Notes under the pieces: model-generated
Databases searched by the model: none
What the model was told of the DNA's origin: nothing
Seen by the model: the letters and a program-made list of their open reading frames with translations, nothing else
Translations under genes and position numbers: made by a program
Part shown: positions 1-10,013 of the stretch, one piece after another
How positions within the stretch are numbered: the first letter of the stretch is position 1
How the letters are laid out: each line of letters begins with the position of its first letter
From: Streptomyces sp. C10-9-1
Lineage (GTDB): Bacteria > Actinomycetota > Actinomycetes > Streptomycetales > Streptomycetaceae
DNA length: 64,000 bases
Reading direction: 5' to 3'
Assembly (NCBI RefSeq): GCF_024497955.1
Contig: NZ_JANHKP010000004.1
Span: 124,001-188,000, forward strand

Positions 1-205
1 AGGCCCCGCCCGGCACGCGGCGACCGGCACGCGCATCCGCCGCGGTGCCGGAGCCGTCCGGGTGCGCACGGCGGGAGGGCGGGCCCCCGCCCCGCGACCG
101 CACCCGTGTGACGCGCGGGGCCCGTCCTTCGGCAGCGCGCCGCTTTCCCCGGCACGCCCAGGATCCGACCGTCCGTCCCCGTCCCGCTCCCGAGGAGCCG
201 ATCAG

Positions 206-1519
206 ATGGCCGTGTTCGCCAAGTCCCCGGTGCCCCGCTTCTCCGTCGGCATCCACCAGAACGAGTACCTCCCCGAGGGCGGGAGCGAGGTCCACGCCGT
301 GGTGACCGTGACCGCGACGGGCGGCGGGGCGACCGGCTCCGCCGGTTCCCGGGCCGGGTTCGTGATCATGGTCGACTGCTCCGGCTCGATGGACCACCCT
401 CCGGCGAAGCTGCGCCACGCCCGGGAGGCGACGGCGGCAGCCCTGGACACGCTGCACGACGGGGTCGCCTTCGCCGTGGTGGCGGGCACCCACGAGGCCG
501 TCGAGGTCTACCCGGGCGGCGGCAGGCTGGCCGTCGCGGGCCCTGCCACCCGCGCCGCGGCGAAGCAGGCACTGGGCGGGCTGGCGCCGGGCGGGGGCAC
601 CGCGATCGGGACCTGGCTGCGGCTGGCCGACCGGCTCCTCGGCTCCGCGGAGGTGTCCGTCCGGCACGGTGTGCTGCTGACCGACGGGCGCAACGAGCAC
701 GAGTCGCCCGAGGCGCTCCGGGCCGCGCTGGACGCCTGCGCGGGGCGCTTCACCTGCGATGCCCGCGGCGTGGGCACGGACTGGGAGGTGCGGGAGGTCA
801 CCCGGATCGCCTCGGCCCTGCTGGGGACGGCCGACATCGTCGCCGACCCGAGCGGTCTGGCCGGGGACTTCACCGCGATCGCGGAGCGCGCCATGGGCAA
901 GTCGGTGGCCGACGTCCGGCTGCGGGTGTGGACTCCCGCCGGGGCCGGGATCGTCTTCGTGAAGCAGGTCGCCCCGTCCCTGGAGGACCTGACCGGGCGG
1001 CGCGCCGAGGTTCCCCCGCGGGCCGGCGACTACCCGACCGGCTCCTGGGGGGACGAGTCCCGCGACTACCACCTCTGCGTCCGCGTCCCGCCGGCCGACG
1101 TGGGGCGGGAGATGCTGGCGGCGCGGGTCTCCCTCGTGGCCCCCGCGACGGGCGGGGACGCCCCCGAGGTGCTGTCGCAGGGGCTCGTCCGCGCGGTCTG
1201 GACGGCGGACCCGGCCGTGTCCACCCGGATCAACCCCCAGGTGGCGCACTACACGGGGCAGGCCGAGCTGGCGCAGGCGATCCGGCAGGGCCTGCGGGCG
1301 CGCGCATCGGGGGACTTCGGCGGCGCGACCGCGAAACTGGGCCGTGCCGTCCAGCTCGCCGCACGCTCGGGGAACACGGACACGGCGAAACTCCTTTCGA
1401 AGGTGGTGGAGGTGGTCGACGCCGCGACCGGTACTGTGCGACTGAAGGCGAAGGTCGCGGACGCGGACGAGATGACGCTCGACACGCGGTCCACCAAGAC
1501 CGTTCGCGTGAAGAAGTAG
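206..1519 (+). CDS. VWA-domain protein
   Basis: Protein of 437 aa. The start at 206 is chosen over the upstream in-frame start at 62 because GAGGAG lies just before it and the upstream residues look like random GC-rich translation. A von Willebrand factor A domain covers about residues 50-215. Its metal-ion (MIDAS) motif DCSGS is at 57-61, with a GGGTAIG loop and an LLTDGRN strand further on. There is no signal peptide or membrane segment, so it is cytoplasmic. The C-terminal half is beta-rich, followed by a helical part. The next gene on the same strand encodes an FHA protein. VWA/FHA pairs often belong to Ser/Thr-kinase signalling loci in actinomycetes, and a kinase or phosphatase may lie upstream of the window. 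That context is inference; no substrate can be named. Confidence 0.85.
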   Translation: MAVFAKSPVPRFSVGIHQNEYLPEGGSEVHAVVTVTATGGGATGSAGSRAGFVIMVDCSGSMDHPPAKLRHAREATAAALDTLHDGVAFAVVAGTHEAVEVYPGGGRLAVAGPATRAAAKQALGGLAPGGGTAIGTWLRLADRLLGSAEVSVRHGVLLTDGRNEHESPEALRAALDACAGRFTCDARGVGTDWEVREVTRIASALLGTADIVADPSGLAGDFTAIAERAMGKSVADVRLRVWTPAGAGIVFVKQVAPSLEDLTGRRAEVPPRAGDYPTGSWGDESRDYHLCVRVPPADVGREMLAARVSLVAPATGGDAPEVLSQGLVRAVWTADPAVSTRINPQVAHYTGQAELAQAIRQGLRARASGDFGGATAKLGRAVQLAARSGNTDTAKLLSKVVEVVDAATGTVRLKAKVADADEMTLDTRSTKTVRVKK

Positions 1520-1624
1520 CGGCCGGAAGGGTCGGCAGCGCCGGCCGCCAGGACGCGTACAGGCACGTCCGAGCAGAAGCGAGCCGGCCCCGGGGGGCCG
1601 AGAGGGAGAGGGGGGAGCGCCGAC

Positions 1625-2971
1625 ATGCCGACCTGCCCGAACGGACATCAGTCGGGTTCCGACGACTGGTGCGAGGTGTGCGGCCATCGCATGAGCGGTG
1701 CCGGTGCTCCTCCGGGAGCGATGCCGCAGCCTCCCCCGCCGCCCGGGTACGGCTACCCGGGGCCGGCCGATCCGCACGCCACCGCCCAGGCCGAGCTCTG
1801 CCCGCAGTGCCGCACGCCCCGGGACGCCACGGCGTCGTTCTGCGAGGAGTGCCGGTACAACTTCGTGACCCATACGGCCACGTCGTACACGCCCCTCGCG
1901 CCGCCGTCCGCGCCGGGCCCGAACCTGCCGCCCGCCTTCCGGACCGGGCCCCCTCCGCAGGGGCCGCCGGGGGCGCCAGCCCAGGGCACCCGGCACCCCG
2001 ACTCCTTCGCCTACCAGGACTCGCGGCCCTCTCAGGTCAACCGGCCCGCCGAGCCGCTGGGCCAGGAACCCGGCCCGGAGGCCGGCGCCCCCGAGCCCCC
2101 GCCGGGCTTCCCTCCGCCGGGTGCGCCGCACGCTCCCGGCGCCTTCCGGCAGGCCGAGCCCGGTCCCCCCGTACCGCCGCAGCAGACCGGCGGGGGCGAC
2201 GACTGGCTGCTGCCGCCTCCGTCGCGGACGCAGTCCCCTCCCCCGCCGCCCTCGCCCCAGGCGACGCACGCCCCTCCCGCGCCCCCGAGGCCGCACGGGC
2301 CTTCCGCACCCCACGGGCCGCAGGGACCGGCTGCACCCCAGCCGCACCAGGGGCCCTACGCACCGCAGGGGCCCATGGCACCGCCGCCGCCCCACGGGCA
2401 GCAGGCGCCCTCGTCGGACCAGTCCGCTCCCCCGGGGCACCAGGGACCGCCGACGGGGCACGGCGGCTACCCGCCGCACCAGGACGGCACGCAGCAGGCC
2501 CCCCAGGGCGGCCCGCAGCACGGCACGGGGCACCCCCCGCAGTTCCCGGCCCCCCCGCCCGGCCCGGACAGCTGGACCGCGGTCGTCGGGCCGGACCGCG
2601 CGTACTTCACCGCGATGATGCAGCGCAGCGGCCCCGAGGCGGCCGCGCTGAACCTGCCCGCCTACTCCCCCGAGCGGCACGTGCCGCTCACCGGGAGCCA
2701 GGTGACCATCGGGCGGCGCAGGCACTCGACGGGAGAGGCCCCCGACATCGACCTGTCCGTGCCGCCGGAGGATCCGGGCGTCTCCCACCAGCACGCGGTG
2801 CTGGTGCAGCAGCCCGACGGCTCCTGGGCCGTGGTGGACCAGAACTCGACCAACGGCACGACGCTCAACGGCGCCGAGGACCCGATCCAGCCCTACGTCC
2901 CCGTCCCCCTCCACGACGGCGACCAGGTGCACGTCGGCGCCTGGACGACCCTCACGCTCCGCCGGGGCTGA
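1625..2971 (+). CDS. Zinc-ribbon and FHA-domain protein
   Basis: Protein of 448 aa with a GGGAG ribosome-binding site before the ATG. Residues 4-25 and about 58-78 hold two zinc ribbons (CPNGH...CEVCG and CPQCR...CEECR). A long Pro/Gln/Gly-rich disordered linker follows to about residue 320. A forkhead-associated domain fills the C-terminus (about 355-447), with the GRR, SHQHA and NSTNGT motifs that bind phosphothreonine. It lies 105 bp after the VWA gene, probably in one transcription unit. By family it should act as a phospho-dependent adaptor for a Ser/Thr kinase. The linker resembles those of other actinobacterial FHA scaffolds. No partner kinase is visible in the window. Confidence 0.85.
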   Translation: MPTCPNGHQSGSDDWCEVCGHRMSGAGAPPGAMPQPPPPPGYGYPGPADPHATAQAELCPQCRTPRDATASFCEECRYNFVTHTATSYTPLAPPSAPGPNLPPAFRTGPPPQGPPGAPAQGTRHPDSFAYQDSRPSQVNRPAEPLGQEPGPEAGAPEPPPGFPPPGAPHAPGAFRQAEPGPPVPPQQTGGGDDWLLPPPSRTQSPPPPPSPQATHAPPAPPRPHGPSAPHGPQGPAAPQPHQGPYAPQGPMAPPPPHGQQAPSSDQSAPPGHQGPPTGHGGYPPHQDGTQQAPQGGPQHGTGHPPQFPAPPPGPDSWTAVVGPDRAYFTAMMQRSGPEAAALNLPAYSPERHVPLTGSQVTIGRRRHSTGEAPDIDLSVPPEDPGVSHQHAVLVQQPDGSWAVVDQNSTNGTTLNGAEDPIQPYVPVPLHDGDQVHVGAWTTLTLRRG

Positions 2972-3058
2972 CCGGGGCCGCCGCAGGCCGCGGCCCCGGT
3001 CCGTGCGGGCCGGGACCGCGGCCGTGGCGGGGCACGGTGCACCCGGTGCGCGCCCCGG

Positions 3059-4057
3059 TCAGGCCCCCGCCGCACCCAGGGGCCACGCGTACGGTCCCTC
3101 GGGGTCGTCGAGCCAGGCCCACTGGCGCCCGCCGCCGACCGTGACGCCGAAACGCCGCCGCCCGGGACGGTGCTCCCGCTCCCACAGCGAGAGCGCCTCG
3201 CGTGGGTCGAGGGTGCCCGCGGTGAGCGTCAGCAGGAAGCGGAACAGATCGTTCTCGATGGCACGCCGCGGGAGTCCGCCCGCACCCGGTTCCAGGGGCG
3301 CCGCTCCGCCGCGCAGCGGCACGAAGTAGGCGGAGGTGTGCAGGAAGCGCCCCTCGGCGCTCCGCCCGTCGGGACCCACCCGCAGGGCGACCACCCCGGT
3401 GGACAGCGGTGCGACGATCCGGGCTCCCGGCCGGCACTGGGAGATCCACGGGTCGGGCACCGAGGCGGGAGCACAGGTGGCGATGACGGCGTCGAAGGGC
3501 GCGCGTCCGGGATGGCCGCGCGAGCCGTCGCCCACGGCCACCACCGGGTGGTACCCGGCCTCGTCCAGGTGCCGCCGGGCCGACTCCACGACTTCCGGCT
3601 CGACGTCCACCGTGGTCACCGCGGCGTCGCCGAGCCGGTGCGCCAGCAGCGCCGCGTTGTACCCGGTGCCCGCGCCGATCTCCAGGACGCGGTCGCCCGG
3701 GGCCACCTCCAGCGCCTGGAGCATCCGGGCCATCAGCGAGGGCTGGCTGGAGGAGGACAGCAGGGTCCCGTCGCGCAGGCGGGTCGCCAGCGGCGCGTCC
3801 TCGTACGCGCCGTGGAGCCAGCGGTCCCGCTCCTCCGGGTCCGGGTCCTCGCGCCACCTGCGCTCGTAGACCCCGGAGCGGTTGACGAAGTAGCAGGGGA
3901 CGAAGAGGTGGCGCGGCACCGCCGCGAAGGCCGACCGCCAGCCCGGGTCGGACAGCCCCCCGTCCGCGACGATCTCCTTCACCAGCGCGCTCCGCGCCCG
4001 GGCGCCGGGACCGGCGAAGGGGTCGGCGGGGGCGGGGCCGGGGGTGCGCGCGGACAT
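3059..4057 (-). CDS. Protein-L-isoaspartate O-methyltransferase-like methyltransferase
   Basis: Protein of 332 aa, ATG at 4057. The open frame continues further upstream but would overlap the haemoglobin gene. A SAM-binding Rossmann fold contains the glycine-rich motif LEIGAGTGYNAALLA (about residue 115). Upstream, ALVKEIVADGGLSDPGWRSAF...VPRHLFVP is the N-terminal signature of the PCMT family, which methylates isoaspartyl residues or, in peptide natural-product clusters, precursor peptides. The protein is about 100 residues longer than classical PIMT, with an extra C-terminal domain ending WAWLDDPEGPYAWPLG, as in the Streptomyces PIMT-like group. No lanthipeptide or other precursor gene is nearby, so repair or an unknown target is most likely. 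Its 3' end converges on the FHA gene. Confidence 0.8.
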   Translation of the reverse strand: MSARTPGPAPADPFAGPGARARSALVKEIVADGGLSDPGWRSAFAAVPRHLFVPCYFVNRSGVYERRWREDPDPEERDRWLHGAYEDAPLATRLRDGTLLSSSSQPSLMARMLQALEVAPGDRVLEIGAGTGYNAALLAHRLGDAAVTTVDVEPEVVESARRHLDEAGYHPVVAVGDGSRGHPGRAPFDAVIATCAPASVPDPWISQCRPGARIVAPLSTGVVALRVGPDGRSAEGRFLHTSAYFVPLRGGAAPLEPGAGGLPRRAIENDLFRFLLTLTAGTLDPREALSLWEREHRPGRRRFGVTVGGGRQWAWLDDPEGPYAWPLGAAGA

Positions 4058-4162
4058 GACTCCACTGTCCTGCCCCCGCGCCCGCGGGGCCACCGGCGCA
4101 GGGGTCCCGCCGGCGGTCCTAGGACTTCCGGCCCCGGCCGGGTCGTCTGAGACGATGTACGG

Positions 4163-4567
4163 GTGAACGAGATTCCGCGCGGGACGCTTCAGGAGCAGAC
4201 CTTCTACGAGCAGGTCGGCGGCGAGGAGACCTTTCGACGCCTCGTCCACCTGTTCTACCAGGGAGTGGCCGGGGACCCTCTGCTGCGGCCGATGTACCCG
4301 GAGGAGGACCTCGGGCCCGCGGAGGAGCGGCTCGCGCTCTTCCTCATGCAGTACTGGGGCGGGCCCCGCACCTACAGCGACAACCGGGGCCATCCGCGGC
4401 TGCGGATGCGGCACGCCCCCTTCACCGTGGACCGCGCGGCCCACGACGCCTGGTTGCGGCACATGCGGGAGGCCGTGGACGGGCTGGGGCTCGCCCCCGA
4501 GCACGAGCGGCAGCTCTGGGACTACCTCGTCTACGCGGCCGCGTCGATGGTGAACACCCCCGGGTAG
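4163..4567 (+). CDS. glbO: Truncated haemoglobin (group II)
   Basis: Protein of 134 aa with a GTG start at 4163. The nearby ATG at 4155 runs into a stop after three codons. No clear ribosome-binding site precedes the GTG, so the mRNA may be leaderless. The sequence shows the group-II 2-on-2 globin pattern: FYQGVAGDP (Tyr B10 region), QYWGGPRTYS (Tyr CD1), the proximal His in RMRHAPF and Trp G8 in HDAWLRHM. It should bind haem and O2 or NO in the cytoplasm and help in redox or nitrosative stress. It is divergent from the methyltransferase and monocistronic here. Confidence 0.88.
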   Translation: MNEIPRGTLQEQTFYEQVGGEETFRRLVHLFYQGVAGDPLLRPMYPEEDLGPAEERLALFLMQYWGGPRTYSDNRGHPRLRMRHAPFTVDRAAHDAWLRHMREAVDGLGLAPEHERQLWDYLVYAAASMVNTPG

Positions 4568-4648
4568 TCCCGCACACCCGGCATGCGCCCCGGGGCCGGC
4601 GGACCGGACCGGTGCGCCCCTGCCGGGCGGCGCACGCGGGGCCGGGGT

Positions 4649-5329
4649 TCAGGCGCGGCGGGGGGTGAGCGGGAGGCCGCCGAGGCCCCCGCTGCGCACG
4701 GCGACGGACCCGAAGGGCGTCCGGAGCCGGAGCCAGCCGCTCGCGGCCAGCAGGTCGGCGGGGGCGCCCGGCCTCAGGAAGCCGAGCGACTGCGCCGCGT
4801 GCACGGCCCTCAGGGGCAGCCCGGTGCCGCCGACCGTACGGGACCAGATCTCCCGGCCGATGCGGTCGCGCCCGGTCCGGGTGCGCTCCCCGGCGGGCAG
4901 CGCCTCGTCGCGGGCCCGGAACTCGGCGACGGCCTCGGCGACCGCGCCCCTCAGCTCCGGCACCGGGGGCAGTCCCGCCAGCCCGTGCCAGCCGCCGCGG
5001 GGCGGCAGCACCCCCGCCCACGGCGGCCCGGTGACCGCCGCGGGGACGGTGCACCTGTTCCCGCCGAGCGACTCCAGAAGCTCCCCGGCGGAGACGGTCG
5101 TGTCGATCGCGGCGGGCTCGGCCAGCCGCGCGGTGCGGATGGCCAGCACCTCGAAGGACGGGGGACGCCCGAACACGGCCAGCGCCTCCCCGCCGGCCTG
5201 GATCCTGACCGCCGCGGCGCGGTCGTAGTGGATCAGCCGGGCGAGGAAGGCGGAGAGGTCCTCCGCCTCCCTCGCGTCGGCGAGGTGCAGGCTCTGCACG
5301 GGTGCGGTCACGGGCGTCCGGGGGGTCAT
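4649..5329 (-). CDS. Conserved protein of unknown function
   Basis: Protein of 226 aa with no family I can name. It is soluble, Ala/Gly/Arg-rich and has no signal peptide or membrane span. Visible conserved-looking stretches are AFLARLIHYDRAAAVRIQ near the N-terminus and GREIWSRTVGGTGLPLRAVHA towards the C-terminus. Its ATG overlaps the stop codon of the upstream thioesterase by ATGA, so the two are translationally coupled, and ettA lies upstream of both. A housekeeping role linked to thioesterase or translation is only a guess from that operon. Confidence 0.7.
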   Translation of the reverse strand: MTPRTPVTAPVQSLHLADAREAEDLSAFLARLIHYDRAAAVRIQAGGEALAVFGRPPSFEVLAIRTARLAEPAAIDTTVSAGELLESLGGNRCTVPAAVTGPPWAGVLPPRGGWHGLAGLPPVPELRGAVAEAVAEFRARDEALPAGERTRTGRDRIGREIWSRTVGGTGLPLRAVHAAQSLGFLRPGAPADLLAASGWLRLRTPFGSVAVRSGGLGGLPLTPRRA

Positions 5330-5775
5330 GCGGCGACGGCGTCCTCTGCCCTCTCCGCCGGGGCGTCGAGGTACTCGCTGAGGAAGGCCTTCTCCTCTGC
5401 GCTGATCCGGCGCGGACGCTGCGCGGCCAGGTCGAAGGGCACCACGACGGTCGAGGCACGCACGTACACCGTGTCCGGCTCGTCGGCCTCCTTCACCTCG
5501 TAGGCGATGGTCAGCGACGCCGCGCTGATCCTGGTCACCCAGGACTCGACGACCACCGGCTCGTGGCGGTGGACCAGGGGCCGCACGTAGTCGATCTCGT
5601 GCCGTGCGACCACGGATCCGCCGGAGAAGGAGGGCGAGCCGTCGCCCGGGGCCAGCCGGAACATGAAGTCGATCCGCGCCTCTTCCAGGTACCGCAGGAA
5701 GACGACGTTGTTGACGTGCCCGAAGGCGTCCATGTCCGACCAGCGCAGCGGGCAGCGGTAGATGTGACGTGCCAT
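5326..5775 (-). CDS. Acyl-CoA thioesterase, hotdog fold (4HBT)
   Basis: Protein of 149 aa, ATG at 5775. The N-terminus CPLRWSDMDAFGHVNNVVFLRYLEEARIDF is the 4-hydroxybenzoyl-CoA thioesterase signature, with the catalytic Asp in the DMDAFGHVNN motif. It should hydrolyse acyl-CoA thioesters in the cytoplasm; the natural substrate cannot be deduced. It starts 10 bp after ettA ends and overlaps the next gene by ATGA, so ettA, this gene and the 226-aa gene form one operon. Many actinomycetes keep a YbgC-like thioesterase next to ettA. Confidence 0.88.
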   Translation of the reverse strand: MARHIYRCPLRWSDMDAFGHVNNVVFLRYLEEARIDFMFRLAPGDGSPSFSGGSVVARHEIDYVRPLVHRHEPVVVESWVTRISAASLTIAYEVKEADEPDTVYVRASTVVVPFDLAAQRPRRISAEEKAFLSEYLDAPAERAEDAVAA

Positions 5776-5785
5776 GTCGCTCGCC

Positions 5786-7450
<1,665 letters not shown>

Positions 7451-7642
7451 GAGAAACCGTCCGGCAGGCAGTGGATGGGCAGATACACCCATCTTGCCGT
7501 ACGCGGGCCCGTGGGCGAAAACCGCGTGGCCCCGGCGGTCGCGGGCCGGGGAGGTGCCCGGCGCACGGGTGCGGGCGGGCCGCGCGCCGGGGCGCGCGGC
7601 CGGATCGCGCCGCCCCCGCGCACCCGGCGCACCGGGCACGCC

Positions 7643-7678
7643 GACGGGCCCGGCGCGCGCGTGCGCACCGGGCCCGTC
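7643..7678 (-). terminator. Hairpin terminator after the thioester-domain gene
   Basis: Perfect 11-bp arms GACGGGCCCGG (7643-7653) and CCGGGCCCGTC (7668-7678) with a 14-nt GC-rich loop, 33 bp beyond the stop of the 479-aa gene. There is no U-tract, as is usual in Streptomyces. It separates that gene from ettA. Confidence 0.65.
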
Positions 7679-7710
7679 TACGGCCTTCAGGGGCGGTCAC
7701 CCGCCGGAGA

Positions 7711-9150
7711 TCACTCTCCGGAGACCGCCTTCTTCCGGCGCAGGATGAACATCGCGGCACCGCCCGCGACGACCAGGACGACCGCGATACCGGCGATCAT
7801 CGGGGTCGCGCTGGAGCCACCGGTGGCGGCCAGGTCCTCGCCGCCGGAGCCGCCGTCGGAGCCCGCGGAGGAGCCGCCGGCCGTGGCCGGGCTCGGCTCG
7901 GAGGAGGGGGTCTCCTCGTCGCCGGGCGTCTCAGGCGCCGGGGTGCCCTGGGTCTCGCAGTCCAGTACGCCCTGGAAACGCTCGGAGAAGCCGTTGGGAC
8001 CGGTGATGGTGAAGTCGTAGGCCTGGTCCTCGGCGACCGGGACGGTCACGGTCTTCGACTCGCCCGCGCCGACGGTGTGCTTCTCGCCCGCGAGCTCGAA
8101 GGTGAACGGGGAGTCGCCCTCGTTGCTCGCCGTGACGTCCACACCGCCCTTGACGCAGTTCTTCTCGGCGGTCACCGAGGGGATGGCGCCCTTGGTGGCC
8201 CAGTTCGCGCTCGCCTTGGCGGTGACGGTGGTCTCGCTGGAGCCGGCCAGGATCTGCGTCTGGCTCTTGCTGGCGCTGGCGAACGCGCGGCCGACCGGGA
8301 CGGAGGTGGTCGCCTGGACGGTCAGCTCGGCCGAGCCGTCGGCCGCACCCTCGGGCACGTCGAAGTAGAGCTCCGAGCCGTTGGCCGCGCTGGTGAGGGC
8401 GTTGCCGTCCTTGTCGGTGACCTTGACGCCGGTGGCGGCCGAGTCGGCCGGGCCCGCGACGGACACCTCGGAGGCGTTGGTCTGCACGGTGACCGGGCCG
8501 AGGCGGCTGCCCGCCTTGCCGGAGACCGCGTTGGGCTCCAGGGTGAGCGAGGTCTTCGGCTCCTGGAGGTTCTGGGCGCTCTCCTCGAGCCAGTCGGCCA
8601 GCTTCTCGGCCTGCTTGTTCTTGGCCCGGACGTCGACGCCGTCGGAGAAGCGCCAGATGGCGACCTGGGTGCCGGCGGCGGCGGTCTCCGCCGTCAGGCG
8701 CTTGGCACCGGCCTTCTCGGCGAGCGCCGAGAGGTCGTCGACCTGCGGGTACGAGTTCTGGAGGATCCAGAGGATCTTGCCCGCGTCGTCGTTGGAGCCG
8801 AGCGAGGTCTGGGCCCAGGGGGTCTCCAGGTACTTCGCCTTGTCCTGGGTCGGGTTGTGGATGTCGATGCAGTAGGTCTTGAGGTGGCCGCCGCCCTCGA
8901 CGCTCATCTCGAACAGACCGGCGGGCAGCGGATCCTTGACGCCCTTGATCTTGGCGTAGTCGAAGGTCTTCAGCCCGTCGAGAGTCGCGACGGCGCCCCC
9001 GTGGTGCTCGGTGGCGTCGTCGGCGACGGCGGTACCGGCCCCCGTGAGCGTGCCCATGGCAACCAGGCCGGCGGTGGCGGCCGCGGCGGCTATGCGCCGA
9101 CGAACGGTGCGGCGCCCGGTCGAGGCGGCCGCAGAGAACAGATCAAACAC
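7711..9150 (-). CDS. Sortase-anchored thioester-domain surface protein
   Basis: Protein of 479 aa, GTG start with a strong GGAGGGG site. A long signal peptide (about 1-43, ending GTAVA) is followed by a thioester domain. Cys94 in KTYCIDIHNP and Gln162 in GTQVAIWRFSDG match the Cys-Gln pair that forms the internal thioester in Gram-positive adhesins. Two or three Ig-like beta modules follow, one with CVKGGVDVTASNEGDSPF. Then come a Pro/Ser/Gly wall-spanning stretch, the sorting signal LAATG at 440-444, a hydrophobic helix and an RRKK tail. The LAxTG form fits class E sortases. The protein should be covalently anchored to the wall and able to bond covalently to a surface amine. No sortase gene is adjacent. 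Confidence 0.9.
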   Translation of the reverse strand: MFDLFSAAASTGRRTVRRRIAAAAATAGLVAMGTLTGAGTAVADDATEHHGGAVATLDGLKTFDYAKIKGVKDPLPAGLFEMSVEGGGHLKTYCIDIHNPTQDKAKYLETPWAQTSLGSNDDAGKILWILQNSYPQVDDLSALAEKAGAKRLTAETAAAGTQVAIWRFSDGVDVRAKNKQAEKLADWLEESAQNLQEPKTSLTLEPNAVSGKAGSRLGPVTVQTNASEVSVAGPADSAATGVKVTDKDGNALTSAANGSELYFDVPEGAADGSAELTVQATTSVPVGRAFASASKSQTQILAGSSETTVTAKASANWATKGAIPSVTAEKNCVKGGVDVTASNEGDSPFTFELAGEKHTVGAGESKTVTVPVAEDQAYDFTITGPNGFSERFQGVLDCETQGTPAPETPGDEETPSSEPSPATAGGSSAGSDGGSGGEDLAATGGSSATPMIAGIAVVLVVAGGAAMFILRRKKAVSGE

Positions 9151-9259
9151 AGAATTCCCCTCCGGGCGAGATCCCGCATGGACGCGCGGATGCGCACACG
9201 TGTGATGCGTGATGGGTGAGTCTCGCCAGCAGTCTCAAGTGCCCCGTGAGCACGCGGGA

Positions 9260-9323
9260 ATCCTATGGACGGAAGTGGACGCGGTCCCCCTTCATGCCGT
9301 CCTACAACCGTTCCGAATCGGAA
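9260..9323 (-). promoter_or_regulatory. Probable promoter region of the thioester-domain gene
   Basis: The 251-bp gap 9151-9401 is clearly less GC-rich than its surroundings. It holds a TAGGAT hexamer on the minus strand (9260-9265), a good -10 match, but no convincing -35 box. It also holds a 13-bp palindrome TTCCGA-A-TCGGAA (9311-9323) placed where an operator could sit. A 66-codon open frame on the plus strand here looks non-coding. Confidence 0.35.
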
Positions 9324-9401
9324 TCGTTATCCCCGGCGACCGATCTTTCCTCTTCCGCCCCTTTTTCGGGTTGCACATCGACAAATCAACACACTCACAC
9401 G

Positions 9402-9857
9402 TCAGTTGAGGGGCGCCGGAGCGCGCGCCTCCGGCATCTCGGCGCGCCCTCCCCCGGCACCCCCGGACCCGGGACGGGCGGCCGTCACCCTGGGATCATC
9501 CCTCGTCACACGGCGGAACGCCGCCGTCCCCCGGGTCAGGTCGTGGCCCACCGCCAGGGCGTCGACGTCGACGAAGGCCCGCCGCCGCCCGTCGGATGCC
9601 TCCTCACGGACTTTCAGCCGGCCGTGGACGACGAGTGGTTCACCGACGGAAACGGATCCCGCCAGATTCATGGCCAGCGACCGCCAGGCGAAGATCGTGT
9701 AGAAGCTCGTCGGGCCGTCGGCCCAGTGGGCGTTCCGCCTGTCCCACCTGCGCACGGGCACCGCGAATCGGAATCGAGCCATGCCCCCGGCCGCCGTTTC
9801 GCGGTACTCGACATTCGTGGCGGCATTCCCCACCAGCGTCACCATCGTGTCGTTCAT
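9402..9857 (-). CDS. ssbB: Single-stranded DNA-binding protein, short SsbB-type paralogue
   Basis: Protein of 151 aa, ATG at 9857. The OB-fold begins MNDTMVTLVGNAATNVEYRE and continues through FRFAVPVRRWDRRNAHWADG, FYTIFAWRSLAMNLAGSVSVGEPLVVHGRLKVRE, the bacterial SSB core. The tail is short and ends in ARAPAPLN. It lacks the acidic DDDIPF-like tip of the replicative SSB, as expected for the second actinomycete SSB. In Streptomyces that paralogue is known for a role in chromosome segregation during sporulation. It lies downstream of the two dynamin-like genes on the same strand, which supports a sporulation-septum role, although 156 bp separate it from dynB. Confidence 0.88.
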   Translation of the reverse strand: MNDTMVTLVGNAATNVEYRETAAGGMARFRFAVPVRRWDRRNAHWADGPTSFYTIFAWRSLAMNLAGSVSVGEPLVVHGRLKVREEASDGRRRAFVDVDALAVGHDLTRGTAAFRRVTRDDPRVTAARPGSGGAGGGRAEMPEARAPAPLN

Positions 9858-10013
9858 CTCCGCTGTCTCCCCGTCGGGTTGGAATTCCGGCTCCGCAGCC
9901 CACCGCCCCGGTGTGCGGTGTGCGGTGTGCTGCGGCCTACCGGTCCCATGCTGGCCCCGGCCCCCGGTCGGCGCCGGAGCCTGTGGACGGCGGAGGGGTT
10001 GGGGACAACGGCC

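Noticed and set aside
928..3144. 738-codon plus-strand open frame overlapping the VWA and FHA genes
   Set aside because: Arg/Pro/Gly-rich translation in an alternative frame of two well-supported genes; typical of open shadow frames in GC-rich DNA.
3059..4057. Lanthipeptide/FxLD methyltransferase
   Set aside because: The PIMT-like fold would fit, but there is no precursor peptide or lanthipeptide synthetase nearby.
9209..9409. 66-codon plus-strand frame between the thioester-domain gene and ssbB
   Set aside because: No ribosome-binding site, lower GC without third-position bias; better explained as promoter region.
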